Source: a virus. From it: a stretch of DNA of 64,000 bases. Positions 7,727-15,424 of this stretch are shown here, piece by piece. The notes below the pieces were generated by a model, which was given only the letters and a program-made list of their open reading frames with translations, was not told where the DNA came from and ran no database searches. Both the position numbers and the translations under genes were made by a program. How positions within the stretch are numbered: position 1 is the stretch's first letter; each line of letters starts with the position of its first letter. The stretch is from IMG/VR virus record IMGVR_UViG_3300035117_000094, positions 1 through 64,000 of that record; one strand, written 5' to 3'.

Positions 7727-8242
7727 ATGGGACACAAGCCACTGCCCGCGCACCGAGACGACCTGTTTTACCGTCACACGGTGCTGCCCGCCGCGCGCCG
7801 CATCGCGGCCAGCATCATCGACGACGCGCGGGCCAGCACCACGCCCGTCGCGTGGGTCACGGGCAATTCCTACATGCCGCCGGCGCGGTCGTTCACCGAA
7901 TTCGAGATGGTCTGGCAGCACCGCCTTAACGAGAGCACGCCGGAACGCCCGTACGCCGGCGGCCAGATGTCAGAGGCGATGTGGGAGGAGATCGAGCGAA
8001 TCCTCACTGAGGCGGACGTGTACACGGCGTGCCCCGACTACGATAACTCCATCTACGCGGTTGACTCCCGCCGCTGGGAGTACATCGGAGAAGACAACCC
8101 CGCGTTTGACGAGTTCGACATGAACGGGGAGTACCTGCCCGTGGTGCGCGCCGGCGTGACGTGCCCCGAGTGCGGTAAGTCGCACAAGGCAGGATCGGCA
8201 ACGCTGGCCAAGTGCGCCACGGCGCGCGGGCTGCCGGCGTGA
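7727..8242 (+). CDS. Hypothetical protein with C-terminal zinc knuckle
   Basis: 171 residues. The N-terminal segment LFYRHTVLPAARRIA is shared with LFYRRTVAPAMRAIA in the gene at 12028, so the two contain a common domain. A CPECGKSHK knuckle and a later cysteine lie near the C-terminus. GAGAGG precedes the ATG. Its TGA overlaps the next GTG. Function unknown. Confidence 0.8.
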   Translation: MGHKPLPAHRDDLFYRHTVLPAARRIAASIIDDARASTTPVAWVTGNSYMPPARSFTEFEMVWQHRLNESTPERPYAGGQMSEAMWEEIERILTEADVYTACPDYDNSIYAVDSRRWEYIGEDNPAFDEFDMNGEYLPVVRAGVTCPECGKSHKAGSATLAKCATARGLPA

Positions 8243-8400
8243 CCGGGGAGCCTGCCCCGCTGACCGATACGCGGGAGGCGCTGGCCGCCATGTGCGAGGA
8301 CGAAACTTACGCGCCATGGCTAGCACGGCAGGAGGCGAACAGCCGGCCCGTGGGAATGGTGCGGTTCGCCGATGATCCTGCCAAGGATTACCAGGTATGA
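8239..8400 (+). CDS. Small hypothetical protein
   Basis: 53 residues from a GTG that overlaps the preceding stop (GTGA). Acidic and helical in the centre (TREALAAMCEDETYAPWLAR). No motif. Copy 4 of the three-way-junction element follows. Confidence 0.6.
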   Translation: MTGEPAPLTDTREALAAMCEDETYAPWLARQEANSRPVGMVRFADDPAKDYQV

Positions 8401-8406
8401 GAAGGA

Positions 8407-8452
8407 GCCTCGTCAACGGCGTGATGCCGCCCTGCCGAACGGGGCACGAGGC
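8407..8452 (+). ncRNA. Three-way-junction leader RNA, copy 4
   Basis: P1 GCCTCGT/ACGAGGC and P2 as in the others; P3 reads CCCTGC-CGA-ACGGGG with one unpaired position next to the loop. The next ATG (8489) is 37 nt downstream. Confidence 0.78.
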
Positions 8453-8488
8453 GCGCAAGGACACAGTCACGCACGAAGGGAAAGCACG

Positions 8489-8974
8489 ATGCGCAAGCCG
8501 CTGAAGGACACGAACAAGACCTACGCCACGCTTAACGCACTGCTCGGCAGCCTGCCAGAATTCCGTCCCGCCCCTGTTCGCTCGGATGTTGCCGGCGTTA
8601 TCCTCGCCTGCTGGGAGGCGGGCCTGATCACCACGGACGAGCTTGCGTGGGAAGTGCTGCGCATAGTGGAGCACGACGTTGCCGATGGCTTCGTGCCGTG
8701 GGACGTGTCGTGCTTCGGGCAGCTCCACGATTTCGTGGACGCCAACATGTACACGGACGAGCTGATCGGGCTTGCGGAGCCGGACGACGAGGACGACGAA
8801 CGGCACATCGCCATTCACAACGCCGTGACCAGCCGCGTTAACGAGCTGCTTACGGGAAGCAAGGAGACGCCGGCGTACTACGCGGACGGCTTCCCGTGGC
8901 AGGAGATGCAGGAGCGCGGCAAGTCACGCGATACCGACATGGCCGTGTACCTGGTCAGCATGGGCAGGCGATAG
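8489..8974 (+). CDS. Hypothetical protein
   Basis: 161 residues, acidic, predicted mainly helical, with an acidic run (EPDDEDDERH, about residues 98-107). CGAAGGGAAAG gives a strong ribosome binding site; the longer upstream frame overlaps the RNA element and is not used. Function unknown. Confidence 0.8.
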   Translation: MRKPLKDTNKTYATLNALLGSLPEFRPAPVRSDVAGVILACWEAGLITTDELAWEVLRIVEHDVADGFVPWDVSCFGQLHDFVDANMYTDELIGLAEPDDEDDERHIAIHNAVTSRVNELLTGSKETPAYYADGFPWQEMQERGKSRDTDMAVYLVSMGRR

Positions 8975-8977
8975 GAG

Positions 8978-9583
8978 ATGACGATCATGACAGCGCCGGT
9001 TACGTACACGTTCGACGTGGTAACCGTCACCACGATCCGCGTTACGGTCAGCGGCGGCGAGGAGGCAGCGCGGGCAGCCATCGCCGGCCTGGAATCCCTC
9101 GACATCGACGCCGTGATCACGGGCACGGAAGGCGGCGCGGAAGACGCGAGCTACAGCCCGACGTGCATAAGCCCGCGCGGGAAGGCAGCGCTCGTGCATG
9201 CTACGGGAGCACACGGCGAGGACATGCCCGTGGAAGAGGACGAGGGACTCGCCGAGCCGCTGTTCAGCACGGGCGAGGCACGGGAACTGATCACGGACGG
9301 CTGCGACGACCACGGCGGCGAGGAGGCAGCGCGAGACGCGCCGGATACGCCCCTCACCGTGTACGTTGTCACAGAGGGCGCTGATATCGAGTGCTGCGAG
9401 CACCACGGCGCGTTCAGCACGCCGGAGAAGGCAACAGGGTACGTGAACGCCAGCGCTAAAGGCGGCGCGCACTGGTACGCTAACCCGTTCCACGCGCGGT
9501 CTAGGCACGGCGGATCGGAATGGACGATCGTCCCGATGATCCTTGACGAGCTAACACCGAACACCCACCAGGAGGCATCGTGA
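8978..9583 (+). CDS. Hypothetical acidic protein
   Basis: 201 residues. The first 50 residues form a beta-alpha unit (YTFDVVTVTTIRVTVSGG, then AARAAIAGL), and the C-terminal third holds ECCEHHGAFSTPEKATGYV, a possible metal-binding cluster. Overlaps the next GTG. Function unknown. Confidence 0.8.
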   Translation: MTIMTAPVTYTFDVVTVTTIRVTVSGGEEAARAAIAGLESLDIDAVITGTEGGAEDASYSPTCISPRGKAALVHATGAHGEDMPVEEDEGLAEPLFSTGEARELITDGCDDHGGEEAARDAPDTPLTVYVVTEGADIECCEHHGAFSTPEKATGYVNASAKGGAHWYANPFHARSRHGGSEWTIVPMILDELTPNTHQEAS

Positions 9584-9957
9584 CCGAAGAGGCACAGTTC
9601 ACCGAAGAGGAGATCGCGGCGGCCATACCGCAACTGCCCGACTGGCAGCGCTACGATAACGCGGCGGTCCTGTACACGCGCGGACCGGTAAGCGCGGTCG
9701 TGCTGGCCGCGTTCGCCGAGCTGGCCAGCGCGATCAGCAACAGCACCGATGGCGGCGCGAGCGTTGCCACGGAGTACGGGCAGCTAGCCGCGCGTGTGGC
9801 CAAGCCGGCGGCGGACGTGCGAGAGTGGGCGCTACGGCACCTTCGCCAGCAGGCGGAGAAGGCAACGGCCGACAAGCACATTCTTGCGTGTGAGAACGCG
9901 GAGAGGGCAGCAGCCGTTGCCGATGCCGAGCGCTTGCTCAGGCCGGCCGCCACCTAG
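9580..9957 (+). CDS. Hypothetical helical protein
   Basis: 125 residues from GTG, rich in alanine and charged residues, apparently all-helical with a coiled-coil-like C-terminus (HLRQQAEKATADKH and onward). Coupled to the preceding gene by overlap. Function unknown. Confidence 0.75.
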   Translation: MTEEAQFTEEEIAAAIPQLPDWQRYDNAAVLYTRGPVSAVVLAAFAELASAISNSTDGGASVATEYGQLAARVAKPAADVREWALRHLRQQAEKATADKHILACENAERAAAVADAERLLRPAAT

Positions 9958-9965
9958 CACGAGGA

Positions 9966-10011
9966 GCCTCGTCAACGGCGTGATGCCGCCCCGTCGAACG
10001 GGGCACGAGGC
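9966..10011 (+). ncRNA. Three-way-junction leader RNA, copy 5
   Basis: P3 is a fully Watson-Crick CCCCGT-CGA-ACGGGG, replacing the T-G wobble of copies 2, 3 and 6. The next ATG (10046) is 35 nt downstream. Confidence 0.8.
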
Positions 10012-10045
10012 GCGCAAGGACATAACCGCGAGCGAAGGGCACGAC

Positions 10046-10489
10046 ATGACCAATCCCGCAGACGACATCGCCAACGCGGACATCAGGCGAGCGCGCACGG
10101 CGCTGGCCGTCATGTCCGCGCCGGCCGGCCAGCTCGGCACGGACGCGCACGACACGCTGCTCCGTAACGCTGCGGAGATCCGCAGGTTCCTGGACCGGCT
10201 GGAAGGCCAGCGGCTAGCCGAGCGGCGACGGCAAGGAGACTTCACCCCCGAACTGGTCACGCTGGAGGCGCAAGCCGGCGAGCTGCGCGCCCTGTCCTCC
10301 GAGCTGGGTAACGTCGCATTCGAGGTGACCGCGCAGCGCTCGGGCATGTCGCGCAACGGCCACGACGCGAGCGACGCGATGCAAGTGCAGGAGTACGGGC
10401 GCACGGTCGAACTGCTCATCGGCAAGCTGACCGTGGTGCGCGATACGCTCAGCGCGCTCGGGTCAGCGTTCGGCGAGCCTGCCGCATGA
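10046..10489 (+). CDS. Hypothetical helical protein
   Basis: 147 residues; the ATG follows CGAAGGGCACGAC and lies downstream of the RNA leader, so longer in-frame starts are rejected. Long amphipathic helices throughout (NAAEIRRFLDRLEGQRLAER) suggest a coiled-coil or helical bundle. ATGA overlap with the next gene. Function unknown. Confidence 0.8.
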   Translation: MTNPADDIANADIRRARTALAVMSAPAGQLGTDAHDTLLRNAAEIRRFLDRLEGQRLAERRRQGDFTPELVTLEAQAGELRALSSELGNVAFEVTAQRSGMSRNGHDASDAMQVQEYGRTVELLIGKLTVVRDTLSALGSAFGEPAA

Positions 10490-10764
10490 GGCTCGGCAAC
10501 GGGCGGCCGGCGGGACCGCGCATGCTGGCCGCCTGGAGGTACGTGCAAGAGCACCCAGGCTGCCCGATCCTGCCCGTTGCGGAGGCGGTCGGCCCGCACG
10601 GCTCACGGAAGTTCGGCTACCGCAGCGTTCACAGGGCGATCAGCGCCGGCCTGATCATGGCGGCGAGAGACTCGCGCGGGCGGTACAGCCTCACGGCCGA
10701 AGAGGTGACCGTGCACCCGAGCGTCACCCGCACCCCGTTCAGCAACTACGTTCAGAGACGATAG
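10486..10764 (+). CDS. Putative winged-helix protein
   Basis: 92 residues. The order helix-helix-recognition helix-wing is suggested by ILPVAEAVGPHG, RKFGYRSVHRAISAGLI and ARDSRGRYSLT, similar to small winged-helix regulators in which a fixed side chain is followed by a glycine-rich beta wing. Starts at an ATGA overlap. DNA binding is inferred. Confidence 0.65.
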   Translation: MRLGNGRPAGPRMLAAWRYVQEHPGCPILPVAEAVGPHGSRKFGYRSVHRAISAGLIMAARDSRGRYSLTAEEVTVHPSVTRTPFSNYVQRR

Positions 10765-10776
10765 GGGAGGCACCCC

Positions 10777-10980
10777 GTGAAGGTCTCGCGAATCAAGCCG
10801 TACGGCGACGAGTACGACCGTCACGGGATAGTCATCGCTCGTCAGTACCTGTGCTGGATGGCCGATCAGACGGTACTTACCGTGCACGTGCCGGCCACCT
10901 ATCGCGGGCGCGAGAAGAGTCGCGCGGCACGAGCGCTGGCCGTGGCCAAGTGGAAAGAACAGCAGAGGAGAAACCCGTGA
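10777..10980 (+). CDS. Small basic hypothetical protein
   Basis: 67 residues from GTG, preceded by GGGGAGG. The C-terminal third is strongly basic (YRGREKSRAARALAVAKWKE). Overlaps the next GTG. Function unknown. Confidence 0.65.
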   Translation: MKVSRIKPYGDEYDRHGIVIARQYLCWMADQTVLTVHVPATYRGREKSRAARALAVAKWKEQQRRNP

Positions 10981-11468
10981 AACTGCATACCGTCCTTTAC
11001 ACCCAGGACATCCGCAACGCGCTCCAGCGCGCTAAGGCCGCTGGCCGCGTGACCGCTGACGTGGAGCTTGTCCAGCTCAAGCCCGAGGGATCGCGTACGC
11101 ACCCGTACGGGTACCTCGTGCAGCTAGGCACCTTCGACCAGGACAGCCTGCCGGCGGGCACGACCGACCAGCACGGGCGGCGCATGAACGTCCGCAGGTA
11201 CAAGAACAGCGGCGACTCCGGCGCGGCGTCGGAGTACTACGGGCGCGACGGCGCGGTATGGGCGGCCACGTACCACGAGTGGGGATGGTTTATCGCGGAG
11301 CTGTTCGCCGCCGACCCGACCGCCTCGACCAGTGCCTCGTACGGGCGCTACAAGAGCGCTGAGGACTTCCGCGAGCAGACGAACGGCGCGTACGAGCTGC
11401 CCGTTCCCGCTGAGCCGCGCCACTGGCACCCCAACATGCACGGGGACTACACGGGCGGCATCCGCTAG
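10977..11468 (+). CDS. Hypothetical protein
   Basis: 163 residues starting VKLHTVLYTQDIRNALQ at the GTG overlapping the upstream stop, preceded by GAGGAG. Mixed alpha/beta with several tyrosine-rich strands. Copy 6 of the three-way-junction element follows its stop. No motif recognised. Confidence 0.75.
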   Translation: MKLHTVLYTQDIRNALQRAKAAGRVTADVELVQLKPEGSRTHPYGYLVQLGTFDQDSLPAGTTDQHGRRMNVRRYKNSGDSGAASEYYGRDGAVWAATYHEWGWFIAELFAADPTASTSASYGRYKSAEDFREQTNGAYELPVPAEPRHWHPNMHGDYTGGIR

Positions 11469-11476
11469 CACACGGA

Positions 11477-11522
11477 GCCTCGTCAACGGCGTGATGCCGC
11501 CCTGTCGAACGGGGCACGAGGC
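11477..11522 (+). ncRNA. Three-way-junction leader RNA, copy 6
   Basis: Identical to copy 2 in all three helices. The next ATG (11558) is 36 nt downstream. Confidence 0.8.
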
Positions 11523-11557
11523 GCGCAAGGACACGACCACGAGCGAAGGACACGCGC

Positions 11558-11788
11558 ATGAAGTACGTCATCAGCGAGAAGACCGCTGACCTGATGAAAG
11601 ACCTGTTCGAGCAGCTAATCAACGAGGCCGATCACCTGGTTAGCCATCCGAGCGCAGAGGGCCAGTTCTTCGACACCACGTCGGGGGGCGCGTGCTCGCG
11701 CGAGGATATCGCGGGCATCCGCGACGACATGAGGGCCGCGCTCGGCGAACTGGACCGTCAGCGCGGTGCCGTGATCATCAACACCTAG
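11558..11788 (+). CDS. Small hypothetical protein
   Basis: 76 residues, helical, acidic (ADLMKDLFEQLINEADHLV). CGAAGG upstream. First gene after RNA copy 6. Function unknown. Confidence 0.75.
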   Translation: MKYVISEKTADLMKDLFEQLINEADHLVSHPSAEGQFFDTTSGGACSREDIAGIRDDMRAALGELDRQRGAVIINT

Positions 11789-11806
11789 GGAAAGGCACCT
11801 GCTACC

Positions 11807-12031
11807 GTGACAACCATGTACGAGCCTAAGGTCAACCAGCCGCGCCGTGTCACGCACGAGCTAGCCGGCGAGGAAACAGACATCGTGCCCGAGCTAACGG
11901 GCTTCTTCGAGCGGCCGGCATACGCCACGCTGGCCGACATCACGACGGCGCTCGTGGAGGAGACCGACCCTCACGAGCTGCACCGCCTTCAGGGCCTGCT
12001 GGACAGCGTGCGGGCAGGGGAGATCGGATGA
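11807..12031 (+). CDS. Small acidic hypothetical protein
   Basis: 74 residues from GTG. GGGAAAGG lies upstream at a somewhat long distance; the in-frame ATG four codons later is an alternative start. Ends in an ATGA overlap with the next gene. No motif. Confidence 0.65.
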   Translation: MTTMYEPKVNQPRRVTHELAGEETDIVPELTGFFERPAYATLADITTALVEETDPHELHRLQGLLDSVRAGEIG

Positions 12032-12423
12032 CCGGCAGCGGCGTAACGAGGCAGCCTGAAAACGAGCCTGAGGACGCCGAAGCCGGCAAGGAGCTGCTTG
12101 ACCTGATCGTGAAGATGGTGCCCCCCGTGCTGTGGGAGAAGGTGCCCGCTAACAAGGACACGTCCGTCCTGATCGCCCGTGAGGGCGCGTGGGAGGCACC
12201 CGAGCCGGCGGCGGCCATCCGTGCCGTCATGCGCGCGGGCAGCGACGCGAACTTCGCCGGCATGGGAGACGACGAGGTGAGGGCACTCCGCCTCGTGGCC
12301 TTCGACTTCCTCCGGGTAGCCGATGAGGAGCTGTTCTACCGCAGGACAGTCGCGCCCGCCATGCGGGCCATAGCCCAGGCGAGCACGCTCATCCTGCGTG
12401 ACGCCGGGGAAGGAGGCAGCTGA
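12028..12423 (+). CDS. Hypothetical protein with shared LFYRRT domain
   Basis: 131 residues. The C-terminal segment ELFYRRTVAPAMRAIAQAS matches the N-terminal part of the gene at 7727, placing a common small domain in different contexts. Overlaps the start of the methyltransferase-like gene. Function unknown. Confidence 0.75.
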   Translation: MTGSGVTRQPENEPEDAEAGKELLDLIVKMVPPVLWEKVPANKDTSVLIAREGAWEAPEPAAAIRAVMRAGSDANFAGMGDDEVRALRLVAFDFLRVADEELFYRRTVAPAMRAIAQASTLILRDAGEGGS

Positions 12424-13310
12424 TGCAGAGGCTCCGGGTACTGCTGGCCTGCGAGTGCAGCGGGCGAGTGCGAGACGAGTTCGCCAAGCGCGGGTGGGAG
12501 GCCGTCTCGGCGGACATCCTGCCGAGCGAGACGCCCGTGGACCGCAGCATGGTCTCAACGCTGATCCACGGGCAGGGAAGCGCGGGGCAAGGACCGGAAG
12601 AGTTCCACTCACCTGTTGAGACAGGGACAGGCGGCTGGCAGCGCTGGGACGCGGGCGGCTCAACGGCGCACTACCGGGGCGACGTGCGAGACCTTTTCAG
12701 CTGGGATCACCCGGTGAACAGGTCTCGTATCCAGCCGGGCAAGCCCGTTAACGAGCAGCTTCCCCCGTGGGATCTCGTCATCGCGTTCCCGCCGTGCACC
12801 CGGCTGTCGTACGCGGGCAACCGCTGGCGGAAGGAGTGGCAGGCCAACGGCGAGGAGGACGCGGGCGCGGCGTTCTTCATGGACATGATCAGCGCGCCGT
12901 CGCCGCTAGTCGCGGTCGAGAACCCGCGCGGCGTGATGTTCCAGCGCTACCGCAAGCCTGATCAGGCGATCCAGCCCTGGTGGTTCGGTGATCCGTTCCG
13001 GAAGACCACGTGCCTGTGGCTGAAGGGGCTGCCCCCGCTGGTGCCGGAGCTTACTGAGCCGGAAGTTCTGGCGACCGTCAGCTCCGGCGACCTGGCCGGC
13101 TACCGGCTGCACCGTGCCGCGACGGGCGGGGGGTCGCACCGCACCGACGCGGGCGCGGAGCACCCTGCCCACGACTTCGGCGGCCGGAAGCACTACGAGG
13201 ACAGCGAGGGGCGCGTGAACCGGGCGAAGGTCCGGTCCCGCACGTTCCCCGGCGTCGCCCGTGCCATGGCCGCCCAGTGGGGCGCGTTCGCGGAGAAGTA
13301 CCACAGCTAG
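12423..13310 (+). CDS. Cytosine-methyltransferase-like protein
   Basis: 295 residues. An N-terminal nucleotide-binding-like start (RLRVLLACECSGRVRDEFAK) and a DLVIAFPPCTRLS segment near residue 118 resemble motifs I and IV of C5 cytosine methyltransferases; VENPRG near 165 resembles motif VI (ENV). The family is common in phages and usually labelled DNA methyltransferase, but the usual target-recognition region and later motifs are short or unclear, so modification of host-restricted sites is an inference. It overlaps the preceding stop (TGATG). Confidence 0.7.
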   Translation: MQRLRVLLACECSGRVRDEFAKRGWEAVSADILPSETPVDRSMVSTLIHGQGSAGQGPEEFHSPVETGTGGWQRWDAGGSTAHYRGDVRDLFSWDHPVNRSRIQPGKPVNEQLPPWDLVIAFPPCTRLSYAGNRWRKEWQANGEEDAGAAFFMDMISAPSPLVAVENPRGVMFQRYRKPDQAIQPWWFGDPFRKTTCLWLKGLPPLVPELTEPEVLATVSSGDLAGYRLHRAATGGGSHRTDAGAEHPAHDFGGRKHYEDSEGRVNRAKVRSRTFPGVARAMAAQWGAFAEKYHS

Positions 13311-13317
13311 GCAACCC

Positions 13318-13362
13318 GCCCCCGTAACCGCGTGACGCCGGCGATCGGATCGCCACGGGGGC
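13318..13362 (+). ncRNA. Three-way-junction leader RNA, copy 7 (diverged)
   Basis: The most diverged copy, yet still paired: P1 GCCCCCGT/ACGGGGGC, P2 reduced to GCG-TGA-CGC, P3 GGCGAT-CGG-ATCGCC. The paired substitutions in P1 and P3 are the best evidence that the structure, not the sequence, is conserved. The next ATG (13401) is 39 nt downstream. Confidence 0.78.
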
Positions 13363-13400
13363 ACGCACGCCACACCCAGACCGCTAGGAAAGGCACTCTC

Positions 13401-13814
13401 ATGTCAAAGGGCATCTTCGACCTGTCCGCCGAGGACATCATGTACTCGCGTGACGTGGACGCGCGCATCGCCGGGCTTGAGCAGGAGATCACTGCGCTGC
13501 TAACCCCGGACCCGGGCGACGGCAGCCCCGAGATAGACGAGGCCGCCGAGCTGGACGCCGAGCTTACCGAGCTGAAGGAGTTCCGCGACACCGTGACTCG
13601 CAGCCCGGCCGGGGACGGCTGGGACAGGGATCGCGGCATGTCCTTCATCAACGTCCGCTACTGGGACCAGTACGCGAGTGAGCAGGCCGGCGAGATCTAC
13701 GGCGAGGCTACGAGCACTGAGTTCTGGGACGGCGGGAAGTGGTCGGCCCGCCTTCAGCGGGACTTCGCCGAGGTCAGGCTGAACGGCGACGTGTTCCTGT
13801 ACGACGGCAGGTAG
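13401..13814 (+). CDS. Hypothetical protein
   Basis: 137 residues; the ATG follows AGGAAAGG and lies after RNA copy 7. The first half is an acidic coiled-coil-like helix (about residues 19-62), the second half an aromatic alpha/beta part (FINVRYWDQYASEQAGEIYG). Its TAG immediately precedes an ECF-like promoter motif. Function unknown. Confidence 0.8.
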   Translation: MSKGIFDLSAEDIMYSRDVDARIAGLEQEITALLTPDPGDGSPEIDEAAELDAELTELKEFRDTVTRSPAGDGWDRDRGMSFINVRYWDQYASEQAGEIYGEATSTEFWDGGKWSARLQRDFAEVRLNGDVFLYDGR

Positions 13815-13817
13815 CCG

Positions 13818-13846
13818 GGAATACTCGCGACCGTTCACCGGTTACA
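13818..13846 (+). promoter_or_regulatory. ECF-like promoter, GGAATA-N17-GTTACA
   Basis: Begins four bases after the upstream stop codon in the shared context TAGCCGGGAATA. Expected to start transcription about 20 nt before the ATPase gene at 13874. Confidence 0.7.
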
Positions 13847-13873
13847 CAATGCGAGCGATGAGAGGAGACACGC

Positions 13874-15037
13874 ATGCAGACTCGCGAGCTAACACCGCTA
13901 GACTACGCACGGGCCTTCGCCGGCCGGCTGGTCTACGCGACCCCCGAGCAGCTTGACGCGCTTACCCTGCTGGTCACGGTCAGCCACGTCATCAACTGCT
14001 TCACGACCGTGCCGCGCGGGCTGGCGGTCAGCGACGAGCCGGGGTCAGGCAAGTCCACGGTCCTTCACTTCGCGCGGATGCTGGGCTGGCGGGCCTGGTC
14101 GGGCACTAACGCCACGGAGCCGGCGATCAAGGCCAAGTTCATCGAGGGCGAGTGCACGCTCATCGTGGACGAGATATCCAAGCTGTTCGGCGAGTCCGGC
14201 ATGAACGGCAAGAACAGCAAGCTCTACCAGCTTCTCGTGTCCGGGTACGAGTCCGGGGCGACTACGGCGTTCAGCGCCGGGCGCGTCACGGAGGACGTTC
14301 CGATCTACGGGGTGGCCGTCGCCGCCGGGCTGCGCAAGGCAGCACCGGACGACCTGCGGTCCCGGTCGGTTATCTGGCAGATGAAGCCAGCGCCGCCGGC
14401 CGTGGCGGAGGCGCTTGAGGACGCGCTGGACCCGAGCACCCGGGCTTACGGCCTGGACCTGGGCAAGGCGCTGCACAAGTGGGCGCGGTCCAGCGCCGAG
14501 GAGATGCGCGAGTTCGCCAAGAACGGGCTTCGCGGGCTGCACCCCAAGCTGAACGGGCGGCGGCGGCAGGTGTGGGGTCCGCTGTTCGCGGTCGCGCACG
14601 TGGCTGGCAGCGACTGGCCGGCGCGGTGCCTGCGGGCGTTCCTCGACCTCGCGCTTGACTCCGGCGAGCGGCCGGTCCTCGTGCCCGAGGAGCAGGTTCT
14701 CCTGGACGCTGCGGACTTCACCGGGCAGCACGGCACCGAGGAAGGCTGGATTACGTCCCGCGACCTGCTGACGTGGCTGAAGGGCACCGAGCGCGAGCTG
14801 TACTGGCCGATGTCGGACCGGGCGCTGGGCAAGCTGATGACGGCGACGCTGGGAGCGACGCGAGCGGAGCGCTGCTCGTTCGTGTACCCGCAGCCGGAGG
14901 ACGAGGGCAAGGTACCCGTGCACAAGGGGTGGTTCATGGCGGAGCACCTGCTTCACGCCGCCGACCTCCGCGCCCAGCTTAACCTCGTGCTCCACGAGAA
15001 GCAGGAACCCGACGACATCGACATGATGTTCGAATAG
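13874..15037 (+). CDS. DUF3631-like P-loop ATPase
   Basis: 387 residues. Walker A is DEPGSGKST near residue 56 and Walker B is TLIVDEISKLFGE near residue 96, followed by a SGYESGATT and RSRSVIWQMK region typical of DUF3631 proteins of actinobacterial mobile elements. These are thought to act as replicative or mobilisation ATPases. It lacks an N-terminal primase domain and is separate from the primase/helicase at 37607, so it may have a different role. AGAGGAG precedes the ATG. Confidence 0.8.
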   Translation: MQTRELTPLDYARAFAGRLVYATPEQLDALTLLVTVSHVINCFTTVPRGLAVSDEPGSGKSTVLHFARMLGWRAWSGTNATEPAIKAKFIEGECTLIVDEISKLFGESGMNGKNSKLYQLLVSGYESGATTAFSAGRVTEDVPIYGVAVAAGLRKAAPDDLRSRSVIWQMKPAPPAVAEALEDALDPSTRAYGLDLGKALHKWARSSAEEMREFAKNGLRGLHPKLNGRRRQVWGPLFAVAHVAGSDWPARCLRAFLDLALDSGERPVLVPEEQVLLDAADFTGQHGTEEGWITSRDLLTWLKGTERELYWPMSDRALGKLMTATLGATRAERCSFVYPQPEDEGKVPVHKGWFMAEHLLHAADLRAQLNLVLHEKQEPDDIDMMFE

Positions 15038-15046
15038 GAGGCACGC

Positions 15047-15424
15047 ATGCAGTACGAGGACCGGGCGCGAATCCGCGCCGCAGTGCAGCGGCTAGTCAAC
15101 TACAACTGGAAGGACGAAGAGGCCGACTTCCGCGCGGTCCCGTCCGAGGACCACATCTTCACGGACCTGGTGTTCCTCCAGTCGTGGCTGTCCGAGGGGG
15201 ACGTGGACGCGGCGGCCGACGACGCGGCGCGCGAGCCTAAGCCCGGGCCTGCGCCGTGGCCGTGGATCGCCGCCCCGCGCACGGACGTCATCGGGGGCTG
15301 GGGCATCTGGCACCAGCACGAGCACCGCTGGTTCACGCCTGCGGGCTTCCCGGCCCCGATGCGCTGGGGTAACGAGCCTGCCGGGATGGCCCGTCACCTG
15401 AACGAGAAGGAGGCACGCGCGTGA
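15047..15424 (+). CDS. Hypothetical protein
   Basis: 125 residues, acidic N-terminal half and a tryptophan/proline-rich C-terminal half (WGIWHQHEHRWFTPAGFPAP). AGGAGG before ATG; GTGA overlap at its end. Same operon as the ATPase. Function unknown. Confidence 0.75.
   Translation: MQYEDRARIRAAVQRLVNYNWKDEEADFRAVPSEDHIFTDLVFLQSWLSEGDVDAAADDAAREPKPGPAPWPWIAAPRTDVIGGWGIWHQHEHRWFTPAGFPAPMRWGNEPAGMARHLNEKEARA

Noticed and set aside
4344-13362. Three-way-junction elements as simple terminators
   Set aside because: Three helices with covarying P1 and P3, fixed distance to the next start and conserved linker sequences go beyond a terminator; termination may still be part of the function.
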